A stretch of 64,000 bases of DNA from CAWAYR01 sp050250875. Its GTDB lineage: Bacteria; Acidobacteriota; Vicinamibacteria; Vicinamibacterales; UBA2999. The position numbers and the translations under genes were made by a program. The notes beneath the pieces are model-generated. The model did no database searches. It was not told where the DNA came from and saw nothing but the letters and a program-made list of their open reading frames with translations. The DNA lies in contig JBFWNV010000015.1 in NCBI GenBank assembly GCA_050250875.1, forward strand, positions 8,146 to 72,145, given 5' to 3'. Shown one piece after another: positions 41,427 to 49,321 of this stretch (positions are counted from its first letter, which is position 1; each line of letters begins with the position of its first letter).

Positions 41427-42599
41427 TCAGTGGACGGTCCGCAGCACCTCGAGGTACTTCAGCGCGCCGCCGGTGTTGAACAGCACCACTGACTCGTCCG
41501 CTCGGATGTGCCCGGCCTGGATCAGTACCCGCGCGGCCGAGAGCGCCGCCGCGCCCTCCGGTGCCGCCGAGATGCCCTCCAGCCGGCCGATGAGGATCAT
41601 GTCGTCGACCATCTGGCGGTCGGTGACCATCAACGCCGTGCCGCCGCTCTCGCGGATCGCCCTGAGCACCAGGAAGTCGCCGATTGCCTTGGGCACCCGC
41701 AGCCCGTGCGCCTCGGTATCCGGGGCCTCCCACAGCGCGGCCCGCTCGGCGCCCTGGTCGAAGGCGCGGACGATCGGCGCGCAGCCGGTCGGCTGCACGG
41801 TGACCATCTTCGGCCGCTTGGCGCCGATCCAGCCGAGCGCCTCCATCTCGTCGAACGCCTTCCACATGCCGACCATGCCGGTGCCGCCGCCGGTGGGATA
41901 GATGATCCAGTCGGGCAGCTCCCAGCCGAGCTGCTCGGCGATCTCGTAGCCCATCGTCTTCTTGCCCTCGGCGCGGTACGGCTCCTTGAGCGTCGAGACG
42001 TCGTACCAGCCGTGGGTCCTGGCGCCTTCGGCGGCGAGGCGGCCGGCGTCGGTGATGAGACCGTCGACCAGCGTGATGCTGGCGCCGTAGAGCGTGCACT
42101 CGTCGAGGAAGGGCTGCTTGGCGTCGCGGGGCATGAACACCTCGCAGCGCATCCCGGCGGCGGCGGCATAGGCGGCGGCGTTGCCGGCGTTGCCGGCCGT
42201 GGGCAGGGTGATGGTCGTCGCGCCGAGCGCCAGCGCGCGAGTGACCGCGGCCGACTGCCCGCGCGCCTTGAACGAGTTGGTCGGGTTGAACGACTCGTCC
42301 TTGATCCACAGCCGCTCGAGCCCGAGTTCGGCGGCGAGGCGGGCGGTGCGCAGCAGCGGCGTGAACCCTTCGCCGAGCGTGATCGGCGTCTCGCCGGGAA
42401 AGAGCGGCAGCAGCTCGCGGTAGCGCCACATCGTCGGCGCGCGGCCGTCGAGCGTGCCGCGGGGCCAGTCACGGGCGCGGGCGAGGTCGTAGCGGGCGAA
42501 GAGCGGCATCCCGCAGGCCGGACAGAGATGGTGGGGCTGGCGGGCGTCGAATGGACCGGCGCCGCACGGCACGCTGCATTCCAGATGTGAGAAGAACAT
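41427..42599 (-). CDS. thrC: threonine synthase
   Basis: Threonine synthase makes threonine from O-phosphohomoserine using pyridoxal phosphate. The 390-residue protein has a short N-terminal part with a CPACGMPLFARYDL zinc-ribbon-like segment, then ITLGEGFTPLLRTARL, SFNPTNSFKARG with the PLP lysine, PTAGNAGNAAAYA, and YPTGGGTGMVGMWKAF. Assignment to threonine synthase rather than another fold-II PLP enzyme rests on these blocks and length. It follows frr on the same strand with a word array between them and is convergent with pfkA. Confidence 0.88.
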   Translation of the reverse strand: MFFSHLECSVPCGAGPFDARQPHHLCPACGMPLFARYDLARARDWPRGTLDGRAPTMWRYRELLPLFPGETPITLGEGFTPLLRTARLAAELGLERLWIKDESFNPTNSFKARGQSAAVTRALALGATTITLPTAGNAGNAAAYAAAAGMRCEVFMPRDAKQPFLDECTLYGASITLVDGLITDAGRLAAEGARTHGWYDVSTLKEPYRAEGKKTMGYEIAEQLGWELPDWIIYPTGGGTGMVGMWKAFDEMEALGWIGAKRPKMVTVQPTGCAPIVRAFDQGAERAALWEAPDTEAHGLRVPKAIGDFLVLRAIRESGGTALMVTDRQMVDDMILIGRLEGISAAPEGAAALSAARVLIQAGHIRADESVVLFNTGGALKYLEVLRTVH

Positions 42600-42600
42600 C

Positions 42601-42711
42601 GGGACTCGGGTCTCGGGTCTCGGGTCCCGGGAAAACCTGCACCACGACGCGTCGCGCCGAAGCCTGTCTCCGGCGGCGTGTTTCGAGCCCCGAGCCCCGA
42701 GCCCCGAGCCC
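42601..42711. repeat. paired heptamer word arrays (frr-thrC junction)
   Basis: Bases 42601-42628 hold GGGACTC, GGGTCTC, GGGTCTC, GGGTCCC. Bases 42684-42711 hold CGAGCCC four times. Read on the other strand, the second arm is GGGGCTC repeated, so the arms are imperfect inverted repeats (about one mismatch per unit) with 55 bases between. They fill the gap between the frr stop and the thrC start. Confidence 0.85.
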
Positions 42712-42713
42712 CG

Positions 42714-43283
42714 TTACCTACCGAGCAGCTCCTCGTCCTTCTTCTTCTGCAGGTCGTCGATGGCGCGGATCGCCGCGTCGGTGATCTTCTGCACCTCGTC
42801 GAGGCCGCGCTTCTCGTCGTCCTCGGAGATGGCATGGTCCTTCAGGAACCGCTTCAGCCGGTCGTTGGCGTCGCGGCGGACGGTGCGGACGTGATTGCGG
42901 CCCTCCTCGGCCGCCTTGTGCACGTGGCGCGACAGCTCCTTGCGGCGCTCTTCGGTCAGCGCCGGAATCGGAATGCGGATCACCTTGCCGTCGCTGGCCG
43001 GGTTCAAGCCGAGATCCGAGCTGCGGATGGCCTTGTCGATCGCCGCCATCGTCGACGGATCGAACGGTTGGGCGACGATCAGCGACGGCTCGGGAATCGA
43101 CAGGGTCGCCACCTGGTTGAGCGGCATCTTGGCGCCGTAGGCCTCGACCATGATGTTCTCGAGCAGACCGGTGCTGGCCCGGCCGGTGCGCACCCCGGCC
43201 AGTTCGCGGCGGACGTGCTCGACCTGGCCGTCCATGCGCTTCCTGCACTCGCCGTAGAGTCCCTTCAGATCATTGACGTCCAT
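42714..43283 (-). CDS. frr: ribosome recycling factor
   Basis: Frr splits post-termination ribosomes with EF-G. The 189-residue protein has DGQVEHVRRELAGVRTGRAS at about 18, GKVIRIPIPALTEERRKELS at about 104, and VRTVRRDANDRLKRF, the family blocks. Length is normal. It lies downstream of pyrH in the standard rpsB-tsf-pyrH-frr order, with a heptamer array between pyrH and frr. Confidence 0.97.
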   Translation of the reverse strand: MDVNDLKGLYGECRKRMDGQVEHVRRELAGVRTGRASTGLLENIMVEAYGAKMPLNQVATLSIPEPSLIVAQPFDPSTMAAIDKAIRSSDLGLNPASDGKVIRIPIPALTEERRKELSRHVHKAAEEGRNHVRTVRRDANDRLKRFLKDHAISEDDEKRGLDEVQKITDAAIRAIDDLQKKKDEELLGR

Positions 43284-43294
43284 CGCGTGGTGTC

Positions 43295-43336
43295 CCAGCC
43301 GCCAGCCGCTAGTCCCTAGCCGCTAGCCAGTAACCG
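43295..43336. repeat. heptamer word array spanning the pyrH stop
   Basis: Six seven-base units (CCAGCCG twice, CTAGTCC, CTAGCCG, CTAGCCA, GTAACCG) lie between frr and pyrH and overlap the last codons of pyrH. On the minus strand the unit includes TAG, and because the period is seven, three successive units put a stop in all three frames. Confidence 0.8.
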
Positions 43337-44063
43337 TCGTGCCGACCGCCCCGCCCTGGACGACCCGCCGGATGTTGCCGGGCGTCCGCAGGTTGAACAC
43401 GACGATCGGCAGCTTGTTGTCCATGCACAGCGAGATCGCCGTGGCGTCCATCACCTGCAGGCGATCCTGCAGCACCTGCAGGTAGGAAATCCGCTCGTAG
43501 CGGGTCGCCGCCGGGTCCGTCACCGGGTCGGCGGTGTAGATGCCGTCGACCTTGGTGGCCTTCAGAATCACCTCGGCCTTCACTTCCATCGCACGCAGCG
43601 CCGCGGCGGTGTCGGTGGTGAAGTAGGGGTTGCCGGTGCCGGCGGCGAAGACCACGACACGGCCCTTCTCGAGATGGCGGATGGCGCGGCGGCGGATGAA
43701 CGGCTCGGCCACCGCCCGCATCTCGATGGCCGACAGCACGCGGGTCGGCACGTCCTGCGCTTCGAGCGCGTCCTGCAGGGCCAGGGCGTTCATCACCGTG
43801 GCGAGCATGCCCATGTAGTCGGCGGTGGAGCGATCCATGCCGCGGGCGCTGGCGGCGACGCCGCGGAAGATGTTGCCGCCGCCGATGACGATCGCCGTCT
43901 GCACGCCGAGCGACTGGATCTCGGCGACGTCGGCGGCGATCCGGGTGGCGACGTCGGCGTCGATGCCGTAGCTGCCGTCGCCCATCAGGGCCTCGCCCGA
44001 GAGCTTCAGCAGGATGCGGGAGTAGAGCGGCTTCGGGGCAGGGGACGGCGACGCGGACGGCAT
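43323..44063 (-). CDS. pyrH: UMP kinase
   Basis: PyrH phosphorylates UMP to UDP and is a hexamer controlled by GTP and UTP. The 246-residue protein has SRILLKLSGEALMG, IVIGGGNIFRGVAASARGMDR, FAAGTGNPYFTTDTAAALRA and VMDATAISLCMDNKLPIVVF. The Ser/Pro tail at the N-terminus is a short extension. Its last residues are encoded by the heptamer array. Confidence 0.97.
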   Translation of the reverse strand: MPSASPSPAPKPLYSRILLKLSGEALMGDGSYGIDADVATRIAADVAEIQSLGVQTAIVIGGGNIFRGVAASARGMDRSTADYMGMLATVMNALALQDALEAQDVPTRVLSAIEMRAVAEPFIRRRAIRHLEKGRVVVFAAGTGNPYFTTDTAAALRAMEVKAEVILKATKVDGIYTADPVTDPAATRYERISYLQVLQDRLQVMDATAISLCMDNKLPIVVFNLRTPGNIRRVVQGGAVGTTVTG

Positions 44064-44126
44064 CTCAGGCGGGCATTATAGTCGCGGCGGGCGGGGGCGG
44101 AACGCCCGCCCGCCGGACCGGGGCCG

Positions 44127-44729
44127 CTACTCGGCGGTCTCGCCGAGCTTGAAGCGGACGAAGCGCGAGACGGTCACGTTCTCGCCGGTCTTGGCCGACG
44201 CCGCCTGCAGCATCTGCTGGATCGTGACGCCGGGATCGCGGACCGACGGCTGGTCGAGCAGGCAGATCTGGCTGTAGAAGCTGCCCAGTTTGCCCTCGAC
44301 GATCTTGTCGATCACCGCCGGCGGCTTGCCCGCCCCGGCGAACTGCGCCCGGTAGATCTCCTTCTCCTTCTCCAGCTCCGCGGCCGGCACCTGTTCGCGC
44401 GTCACGTAGCGCGGGTCGGCGGCGGCGACGTGCATCGCCAGCTCCCTGGCCAGGGTCTGGAAGTCGTCGGTGCGCGCCACGAAGTCGGTCTCGCAGTTCA
44501 GCTCGACCAGCACGCCGACCTTGCCGCCCATGTGGATGTAGTGGCCGACGACGCCTTCCTTGGTGGCGCGGCCGACCCGCTTGGCGGCCGAGGCGACGCC
44601 CTTCTTGCGCAGGATCTCGATCGCCTTCTCCATGTCGCCGCCCGACTCGGCCAGCGCCGCCTTGCAGTCCATCATCCCGGCTCCGGTCTTGTCGCGGAGC
44701 TGCTTCACCATCTCTGCCGTGATTGCCAT
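44127..44729 (-). CDS. tsf: elongation factor Ts, short form
   Basis: EF-Ts exchanges GDP on EF-Tu. The 200-residue protein has AEMVKQLRDKTGAGMMDCKAAL, VGHYIHMGGKVGVLVELNCETDFVAR and AKTGENVTVSRFVRFKLGE. It is much shorter than the E. coli form and resembles the compact type lacking much of the C-terminal coiled-coil part. An intact start and stop argue against truncation. Between it and rpsB lies a set of small hairpins at 44751-44810. Confidence 0.95.
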   Translation of the reverse strand: MAITAEMVKQLRDKTGAGMMDCKAALAESGGDMEKAIEILRKKGVASAAKRVGRATKEGVVGHYIHMGGKVGVLVELNCETDFVARTDDFQTLARELAMHVAAADPRYVTREQVPAAELEKEKEIYRAQFAGAGKPPAVIDKIVEGKLGSFYSQICLLDQPSVRDPGVTIQQMLQAASAKTGENVTVSRFVRFKLGETAE

Positions 44730-44750
44730 GACCTCTCCAAACGCAAAGAG

Positions 44751-44810
44751 GGCGGAGCTTCAGCGCCGCCAGCCCGCGGCTCACGCGGCCGGCGGCTCTA
44801 AAGAGCCGCC
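44751..44810. repeat. REP-like triple hairpin (rpsB-tsf gap)
   Basis: Three small inverted repeats follow each other: GGCGGAGCTTCAGCGCCGCC at 44751-44770, CCGCG/CGCGG in 44774-44788, and GGCGGCTCTAAAGAGCCGCC (perfect) at 44791-44810. The outer two share the form GGCGG-n-CCGCC. This looks like an extragenic palindromic element or an attenuator between rpsB and tsf. Confidence 0.65.
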
Positions 44811-44849
44811 CTACGATCGTGACGTGCCGTGCCGATCCGAATCGACCGC

Positions 44850-45665
44850 CTAGGGCGTCGCCGGCGTCGGGGTCTCGGCGCGCTGCGGCCTGCGGATCGA
44901 CGCCGGCCGCACCACGCGGGCGGCCTCGTCGGCGGCCTGCTGTTCGGCCTGCGCCGCGGCCTGTTCGGCCCGCCGCGACTCGCGCTCGGCCTGGCCGTCG
45001 AGCACCACGTCGGCGACGCGGGCGGCGAACAGCTTGATCGAGCGCAGCGCGTCGTCGTTGCCGGGAATCACGAAGTCGACTTCGTCGGGGTCGCAGTTGG
45101 TGTCGACGATGCCGATCACCGGGATCTTGAGCTTGCGCGCCTCGTCGACCGCGATCTTCTCCTTGCGGGTGTCGACCACGAACAGGGCGTCGGGGAGCCG
45201 CGACATGTTGCGGATGCCGTCGAGGTTCTTCTGCAGCTTCCGCTTCTCCTTCTCGGCCCGGGCGATCTCCTTCTTGGGCATGAAGTCGTAGCGGCCGTCG
45301 GTGGCCATCGCTTCGAGGTCGCGCAGCCGCGCGATGCTGCGCTGGATGGTCGAGAAGTTGGTCAGCAGGCCACCCAGCCAGCGCTCGTTGATGTAGAACA
45401 TGCCGCAGCGCGCCGCCTCGACGGCGATCACGTCCTGCGCCTGGCGCTTGGTGCCCACGAAGAGGAGGGTCTTGTCCTCGGCGGCGAGCTGGCGCACGTA
45501 GTCTTCCGCCTCGCGGAACAGCGCCACCGTCTTGCCGAGGTCGAGGATGTAGATGCCACTGCGCTCGCCGAAGATGTACGGCTTCATCTTCGGGTTCCAG
45601 CGCTTCGTCTGGTGGCCGAAATGCACGCCTGCCTCGAGCAGGTCCTTCATCGCGAGTGGTGCCAA
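44850..45665 (-). CDS. rpsB: 30S ribosomal protein S2
   Basis: uS2 binds the 30S head. The 271-residue protein has MKDLLEAGVHFGHQTKRWNP at the N-terminus, YIFGERSGIYILDLGKTV, GTKRQAQDVIAVEA and WLGGLLTNFSTIQRSI. A charged Ala/Glu/Arg tail ends it. I chose TTG 45665: it gives the same N-terminal length as other S2 proteins and follows GGAGGA by a short spacer. ATG 45680 is the alternative and has no ribosome site. Confidence 0.94.
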   Translation of the reverse strand: MAPLAMKDLLEAGVHFGHQTKRWNPKMKPYIFGERSGIYILDLGKTVALFREAEDYVRQLAAEDKTLLFVGTKRQAQDVIAVEAARCGMFYINERWLGGLLTNFSTIQRSIARLRDLEAMATDGRYDFMPKKEIARAEKEKRKLQKNLDGIRNMSRLPDALFVVDTRKEKIAVDEARKLKIPVIGIVDTNCDPDEVDFVIPGNDDALRSIKLFAARVADVVLDGQAERESRRAEQAAAQAEQQAADEAARVVRPASIRRPQRAETPTPATP

Positions 45666-45684
45666 GCGTCCTCCATCCATACGA

Positions 45685-46077
45685 CTACCGCTTGCTGAAC
45701 TGGAAGCGCTTGCGCGCACCGGCCAGCCCGTACTTCTTGCGCTCCTTGGCCCGCGCGTCGCGGGTCAGGAACCCGTCCTTCTTCAGCTTGCCGCGCAGCT
45801 CGAGGTCGAACGCGCAGAGGGCGCGGGCGATGCCGAGGCGGACCGCCCCGGCCTGGCCGGCGACGCCGCCGCCGGCGACGGTGGCGAGCACGTCGAACTT
45901 CTCGGCCGTCTCGGTGAGCAGCAGCGGCTGCTTGACCGCGATGCGCAGCGACTCGGTGGGGAAGAAGTCGGCGAACTCGCGGTGATTGATGGTGATCGCG
46001 CCCGTACCCGGGCGGAGGAAAACGCGGGCGGTGGACGTCTTGCGGCGTCCGGTGGCGTAGTACTGCAGTCCGGCCAA
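45685..46077 (-). CDS. rpsI: 30S ribosomal protein S9
   Basis: uS9 reaches the decoding centre. The 130-residue protein has YYATGRRKTSTARVFLRPGTG, AGGGVAGQAGAVRLGIARAL and DARAKERKKYGLAGARKRFQ, ending in SKR, the conserved basic tail. The TTG start at 46077 has GAGGTG seven bases upstream and one base separates it from the rplM stop. Longer frames start within rplM. Confidence 0.95.
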   Translation of the reverse strand: MAGLQYYATGRRKTSTARVFLRPGTGAITINHREFADFFPTESLRIAVKQPLLLTETAEKFDVLATVAGGGVAGQAGAVRLGIARALCAFDLELRGKLKKDGFLTRDARAKERKKYGLAGARKRFQFSKR

Positions 46078-46078
46078 G

Positions 46079-46510
46079 TTACGACACCTCGAGCGAAATG
46101 GGTTGCTGGGCGGCGTGCGGATGCGTGGCACCCGCGTACACCTTGAGCTTGCCGTACATGGCCTCGCCGAGGCTGGTCTTCGGCAGCATGCCGCGCACGG
46201 CTTCCTCGACCAGGCGCTCCGGCCGGCGGGCCCGCACGCGCACGGCGCGCTCCTCGCGCAGGCCGCCCTCGTAGCCCGAGTGCGCCCGGTAGATCTTCTG
46301 ATCGTCCTTGCGGCCGGTGAGCTTGACCTTGGCCGCGTTGACGACGACGACGTGGTCGCCGGTGTCGAGAAACGGCGTGTAGCTGGCCTTGTGCTTGCCC
46401 TGCAGCAGCCTGGCCGCGGTCGTGGCCACCCGGCCCAGTACCTGGCCTTCGGCGTCGATCACATGCCAGCGGCGCGTCACCGTCGCGGGTGTCGCCACAA
46501 ACGTTCGCAT
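46079..46510 (-). CDS. rplM: 50S ribosomal protein L13
   Basis: uL13 is an early-assembly large-subunit protein. The 143-residue protein has RWHVIDAEGQVLGRVATTAA, GDHVVVVNAAKVKLTGRKDD and AVRGMLPKTSLGEAMYGKLK. ATG 46510 is preceded by GGGAAGGG. It is the first gene of rplM-rpsI-rpsB-tsf-pyrH-frr, driven by the promoter at 46556-46585. Confidence 0.97.
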   Translation of the reverse strand: MRTFVATPATVTRRWHVIDAEGQVLGRVATTAARLLQGKHKASYTPFLDTGDHVVVVNAAKVKLTGRKDDQKIYRAHSGYEGGLREERAVRVRARRPERLVEEAVRGMLPKTSLGEAMYGKLKVYAGATHPHAAQQPISLEVS

Positions 46511-46555
46511 CGTGTCCGTACCCTTCCCGTGCCGCCGTCGAGACGGCAAACCCAA

Positions 46556-46585
46556 ATAATAGGCCCGATTCCTGAGATTGGTCAA
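46556..46585 (-). promoter_or_regulatory. sigma-70 promoter for the rplM operon
   Basis: On the minus strand TTGACC (46585-46580) and TATTAT (46561-46556) are 18 bases apart. Transcription would start near 46549, leaving a leader of about 39 bases with GGGAAGGG before the rplM ATG. It is the clearest promoter in the window. Confidence 0.85.
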
Positions 46586-46953
46586 GCGCCAATCTTTCGG
46601 CGGAGGGCGATCACGGATCTGTGCGACAAGCCGTGCAACTGCCGTCCGCCGCTGCTGGGAGGTGCCCGCCGCTGCACGGTCTGGCAGGGGCCGAACGGGC
46701 CCGCCGCTGCCCGGGACTGCGCATCCCGACTTCCGCCAAGTTGCGGCGGACACGAGAGTTGTCCTTCTGAAGCGCGGCGGTCGTGCCGATAGAACCCCGT
46801 GGATGGGACCCGGGGGCCAGATGGCACGCCACGGAAAAAACTGTGCGTCGGATTCGGTTTTGTCGGTGCGGTCCCTGCCATCGCCGATCGAGCCGGCCGC
46901 CATCGCCCCCAGGTTTCGGGCGAATTCCAGCGGGAACCAGAACTGTCGGCCGC
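46586..46953. other. long intergenic stretch upstream of pilM
   Basis: The whole gap between rplM and pilM is 519 bases, the longest in the window. This central part has open frames on both strands but none has a supported start, composition or domain, so I read no gene here. I see no tRNA, known riboswitch or terminator. It may hold regulator sites for the pilus promoter at 46954. Confidence 0.5.
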
Positions 46954-46968
46954 TGGTACCGCGTTTGC
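46954..46968 (+). promoter_or_regulatory. sigma-54 type promoter for the pil operon
   Basis: TGGTACCGCGTTTGC has the -24 GG and -12 GC separated by exactly ten bases and resembles TGGCACG-N4-TTGC. Transcription would begin near 46980, leaving about 50 bases to the pilM GTG, which includes AGGGAAGG. No activator gene is visible. Confidence 0.55.
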
Positions 46969-47029
46969 CCTTGGCGACAGAGCGGTGGTCGGACGCTCCC
47001 GTCCGGCGCGAAGAAGGGAAGGCGGAGTA

Positions 47030-48088
47030 GTGCTCTTCAACCGAAGCAAGCCCGTGGTCGGCCTGGACATCGGCTCCAGCGCGGTCAAGGCGATTGAGCT
47101 CAAGCCGGCGGGGCGCGGCTTCCGCGTCGCCGCCATCGGCGTCGAGCCGCTGCCGCCCGACAGCATCGTCGACGGCGCCATCATCGACGCCGGCGCGGTG
47201 ACCGATGCCGTGCGCCGCGTGCTCCAGTCGCCCAAGTTCAAGGCCAAGGACGTCGTCGCGTCGTTGTCCGGCAGCTCGGTCATCGTCAAGAAGATCAGCC
47301 TGCCGGTGATGACCGACCAGGACCTCGCCGAGTCGATCTACTGGGAGGCGGAGCAGTACATCCCATTCGACATCCAGGACGTCAACCTCGACTACGAGGT
47401 GCTGACGCCGCCGGCCGAGCGCCAGGGCACCATGGACGTGCTGCTGGTCGCCGCCAAGAAGGACAAGATCGCCGACTACACCGGCGTGGTCAGCCAGTCG
47501 GGCCGCACGCCGGTGGTCGTCGACGTCGACGCCTTCGCGCTGCAGAACGCCTACGAGGCCAACTACGGCGCCGACGCCGGCAAGGTCGTCGCCCTGGTCA
47601 ACGTCGGCGCCAGCGCCGTCAACATCAACATCGTCTCGGGCGGGCAGTCGGTGTTCACCCGAGACGTCAGCATCGGCGGCAACGCCTTCACCGAGGCGGT
47701 GCAGAAGGAACTCGGCCTGCCGTTCGAGGGCGCCGAGGACGCCAAGAAGGGGATTCCGATCGACGGCGTCCGCTTCGACGACGTGCGCCCGGTGCTGCGC
47801 GCCGTCACCGACAACGTGCTGCTCGAGGTCGAGAAGACCTTCGACTTCTACAAGGCGACCTCGGCCAGCGACCGCATCGACCGCGTCGTGCTGAGCGGCG
47901 GCGGGGCGCTCATCGACGGCTTCGATCAGGCGGTGCGCGAGCGCCTCGACACCGAGGTCGAGCGCTTCGATCCCTTCCGCCAGGTGACGCTCGACGCCGG
48001 CAAGCTCGGCATCACCGCGGTCGAGGACTATGCCCCGGTCTGCGCCGTGGCCGTCGGCCTGGCGCTGCGCAAAGGCGGCGACCGATGA
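47030..48088 (+). CDS. pilM: type IV pilus assembly protein PilM
   Basis: PilM is an actin-like ATPase that binds the N-terminus of PilN on the cytoplasmic face. The 352-residue protein begins LFNRSKPVVGLDIGSSAVKAIEL, the first phosphate loop, and has VALVNVGASAVNINIV and VVLSGGGALIDGFDQAV, the second actin-like loops. Length is normal. GTG 47030 is preferred because AGGGAAGG lies seven bases before it; upstream frames are not conserved. The stop overlaps pilN in ATGA. Confidence 0.95.
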   Translation: MLFNRSKPVVGLDIGSSAVKAIELKPAGRGFRVAAIGVEPLPPDSIVDGAIIDAGAVTDAVRRVLQSPKFKAKDVVASLSGSSVIVKKISLPVMTDQDLAESIYWEAEQYIPFDIQDVNLDYEVLTPPAERQGTMDVLLVAAKKDKIADYTGVVSQSGRTPVVVDVDAFALQNAYEANYGADAGKVVALVNVGASAVNINIVSGGQSVFTRDVSIGGNAFTEAVQKELGLPFEGAEDAKKGIPIDGVRFDDVRPVLRAVTDNVLLEVEKTFDFYKATSASDRIDRVVLSGGGALIDGFDQAVRERLDTEVERFDPFRQVTLDAGKLGITAVEDYAPVCAVAVGLALRKGGDR

Positions 48089-48717
48089 TCCGCGTCAATC
48101 TCCTTCCCACCGAACGGCGCAAGGCCAAGGCGCCGGCTTTCGGGCTGCAGGCGGCGCAGAAGATCGCGCTGGGCGGCAGCCTGATCCTGCTGCTCGCCGC
48201 CGCCTTCGTCGGCTGGCGCTACTGGGCGCTCGGCCGCGAGGCCGCCCAGGTCGAGCTCGACATCGAGGCGCAGCGCCGCGAAGAGCAGCGCCTGCAGCAG
48301 GTGATCCGCGAGGTGCGCGACTTCGAGGCGCGGCGCGAGCGCCTGCAGCAGCGGGTCGGCCTGATCGAGGAGCTGCGCCGCGGCCAGACCGCGCCGGTCC
48401 ACATGCTCGATCAGGTGAGCCGGTCGCTGCCCGACATGATGTGGCTCACCCGGATGACGCAGACCGGCTACGACGTGACCATGGACGGCAACTGCCTGTC
48501 GCTGACGTCGCTGTCCGACTTCGTCGCCAACCTCGAGGGCTCGCGCTACTTCGCCCGGCCGGTCGAGATCGTCTCGAGCGAGGTGGTGCCGGCGACGCAG
48601 ACCTCGCCCGAACTCATCCGCTTCACCGTCAAGGGCACGTTCCAGATGTCGGGTCTGCTGCCGCCGCCCCCGCCGCCCGGCGCCGCGCCGCCGAAGAAGG
48701 GAGGCGCCCGTGGCTAG
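48085..48717 (+). CDS. pilN: type IV pilus assembly protein PilN
   Basis: PilN is an inner-membrane protein of the pilus alignment complex. The 210-residue protein starts with MIRVNLLPTERRKAK, the PilM-binding segment, then one membrane helix at about 28-46 (IALGGSLILLLAAAFVGW), a coiled-coil segment rich in Arg/Gln/Glu and a ferredoxin-like periplasmic domain. It ends in a Pro-rich tail. The overlaps with pilM and pilO support coupled translation. Confidence 0.93.
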   Translation: MIRVNLLPTERRKAKAPAFGLQAAQKIALGGSLILLLAAAFVGWRYWALGREAAQVELDIEAQRREEQRLQQVIREVRDFEARRERLQQRVGLIEELRRGQTAPVHMLDQVSRSLPDMMWLTRMTQTGYDVTMDGNCLSLTSLSDFVANLEGSRYFARPVEIVSSEVVPATQTSPELIRFTVKGTFQMSGLLPPPPPPGAAPPKKGGARG

Positions 48718-49321
48718 CCTCGAGATGAACAAGCTGCCGTGGTGGGGCCAGCTGCTGGTGTTCGCCGTGATCAGCGGCGCCGGCGTGTTCGCCTACTACA
48801 AGCTCTACGAGTGGCCGCAGCGCGAGATCCTGGCGACGCGCCAGGCCGAGCTGTCGGCGATCCAGGCCCGCATCGCCACCGGGCTCGAGACGGCGCGCAA
48901 GCTGCCCGAGTTCCGCGCCCAGGTCGGCGACCTCGAGGCGCGGCTCGACAGCCTGCGGGCCATCCTGCCCGAGCAGAAGGACGTCGCCGACCTGCTGCGC
49001 CGCATCCAGACGATGGCCTCGCAGTCGAACCTGACGATCCGCACCTTCAAGCCGCAGGCGATGGCGCAGAAGGAACTGCACGCCGAATGGCCGATCGGGC
49101 TCGAGCTCGAGGGCACGTATCACAACGTCGGGGAGTTCCTCGACCGGGTCAGCAAGTTCCCCCGGATCATCAACGTCGGCGCGATCGCCATGAACGGCAA
49201 CACCACGCCGACGCCGCAGGCCACCGTGCGGGTGTCGTGCACGGCGACCACCTTCGTCCTCACCGATCGCGAACCCCAGACGGGAGCGCCGGCGCCGTCC
49301 GTGCCGGCGAAGACGGAATGA
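48710..49321 (+). CDS. pilO: type IV pilus assembly protein PilO
   Basis: PilO pairs with PilN in the periplasm. The 203-residue protein has one N-terminal helix (LLVFAVISGAGVFAYYKLY), a coiled coil at about 35-85 and a domain with LPEQKDVADLLRRIQTMASQSN and YHNVGEFLDRVSKFPRIINV, the PilO signature. GTG 48710 overlaps the end of pilN by eight bases, and its stop overlaps pilP. Confidence 0.94.
   Translation: MASLEMNKLPWWGQLLVFAVISGAGVFAYYKLYEWPQREILATRQAELSAIQARIATGLETARKLPEFRAQVGDLEARLDSLRAILPEQKDVADLLRRIQTMASQSNLTIRTFKPQAMAQKELHAEWPIGLELEGTYHNVGEFLDRVSKFPRIINVGAIAMNGNTTPTPQATVRVSCTATTFVLTDREPQTGAPAPSVPAKTE

Noticed and set aside
46578..47030. A 150-codon open frame in the gap before pilM
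   Set aside because: It has no Shine-Dalgarno, its composition is Arg/Ser/Pro-rich like random translation, and it covers the pilus promoter.
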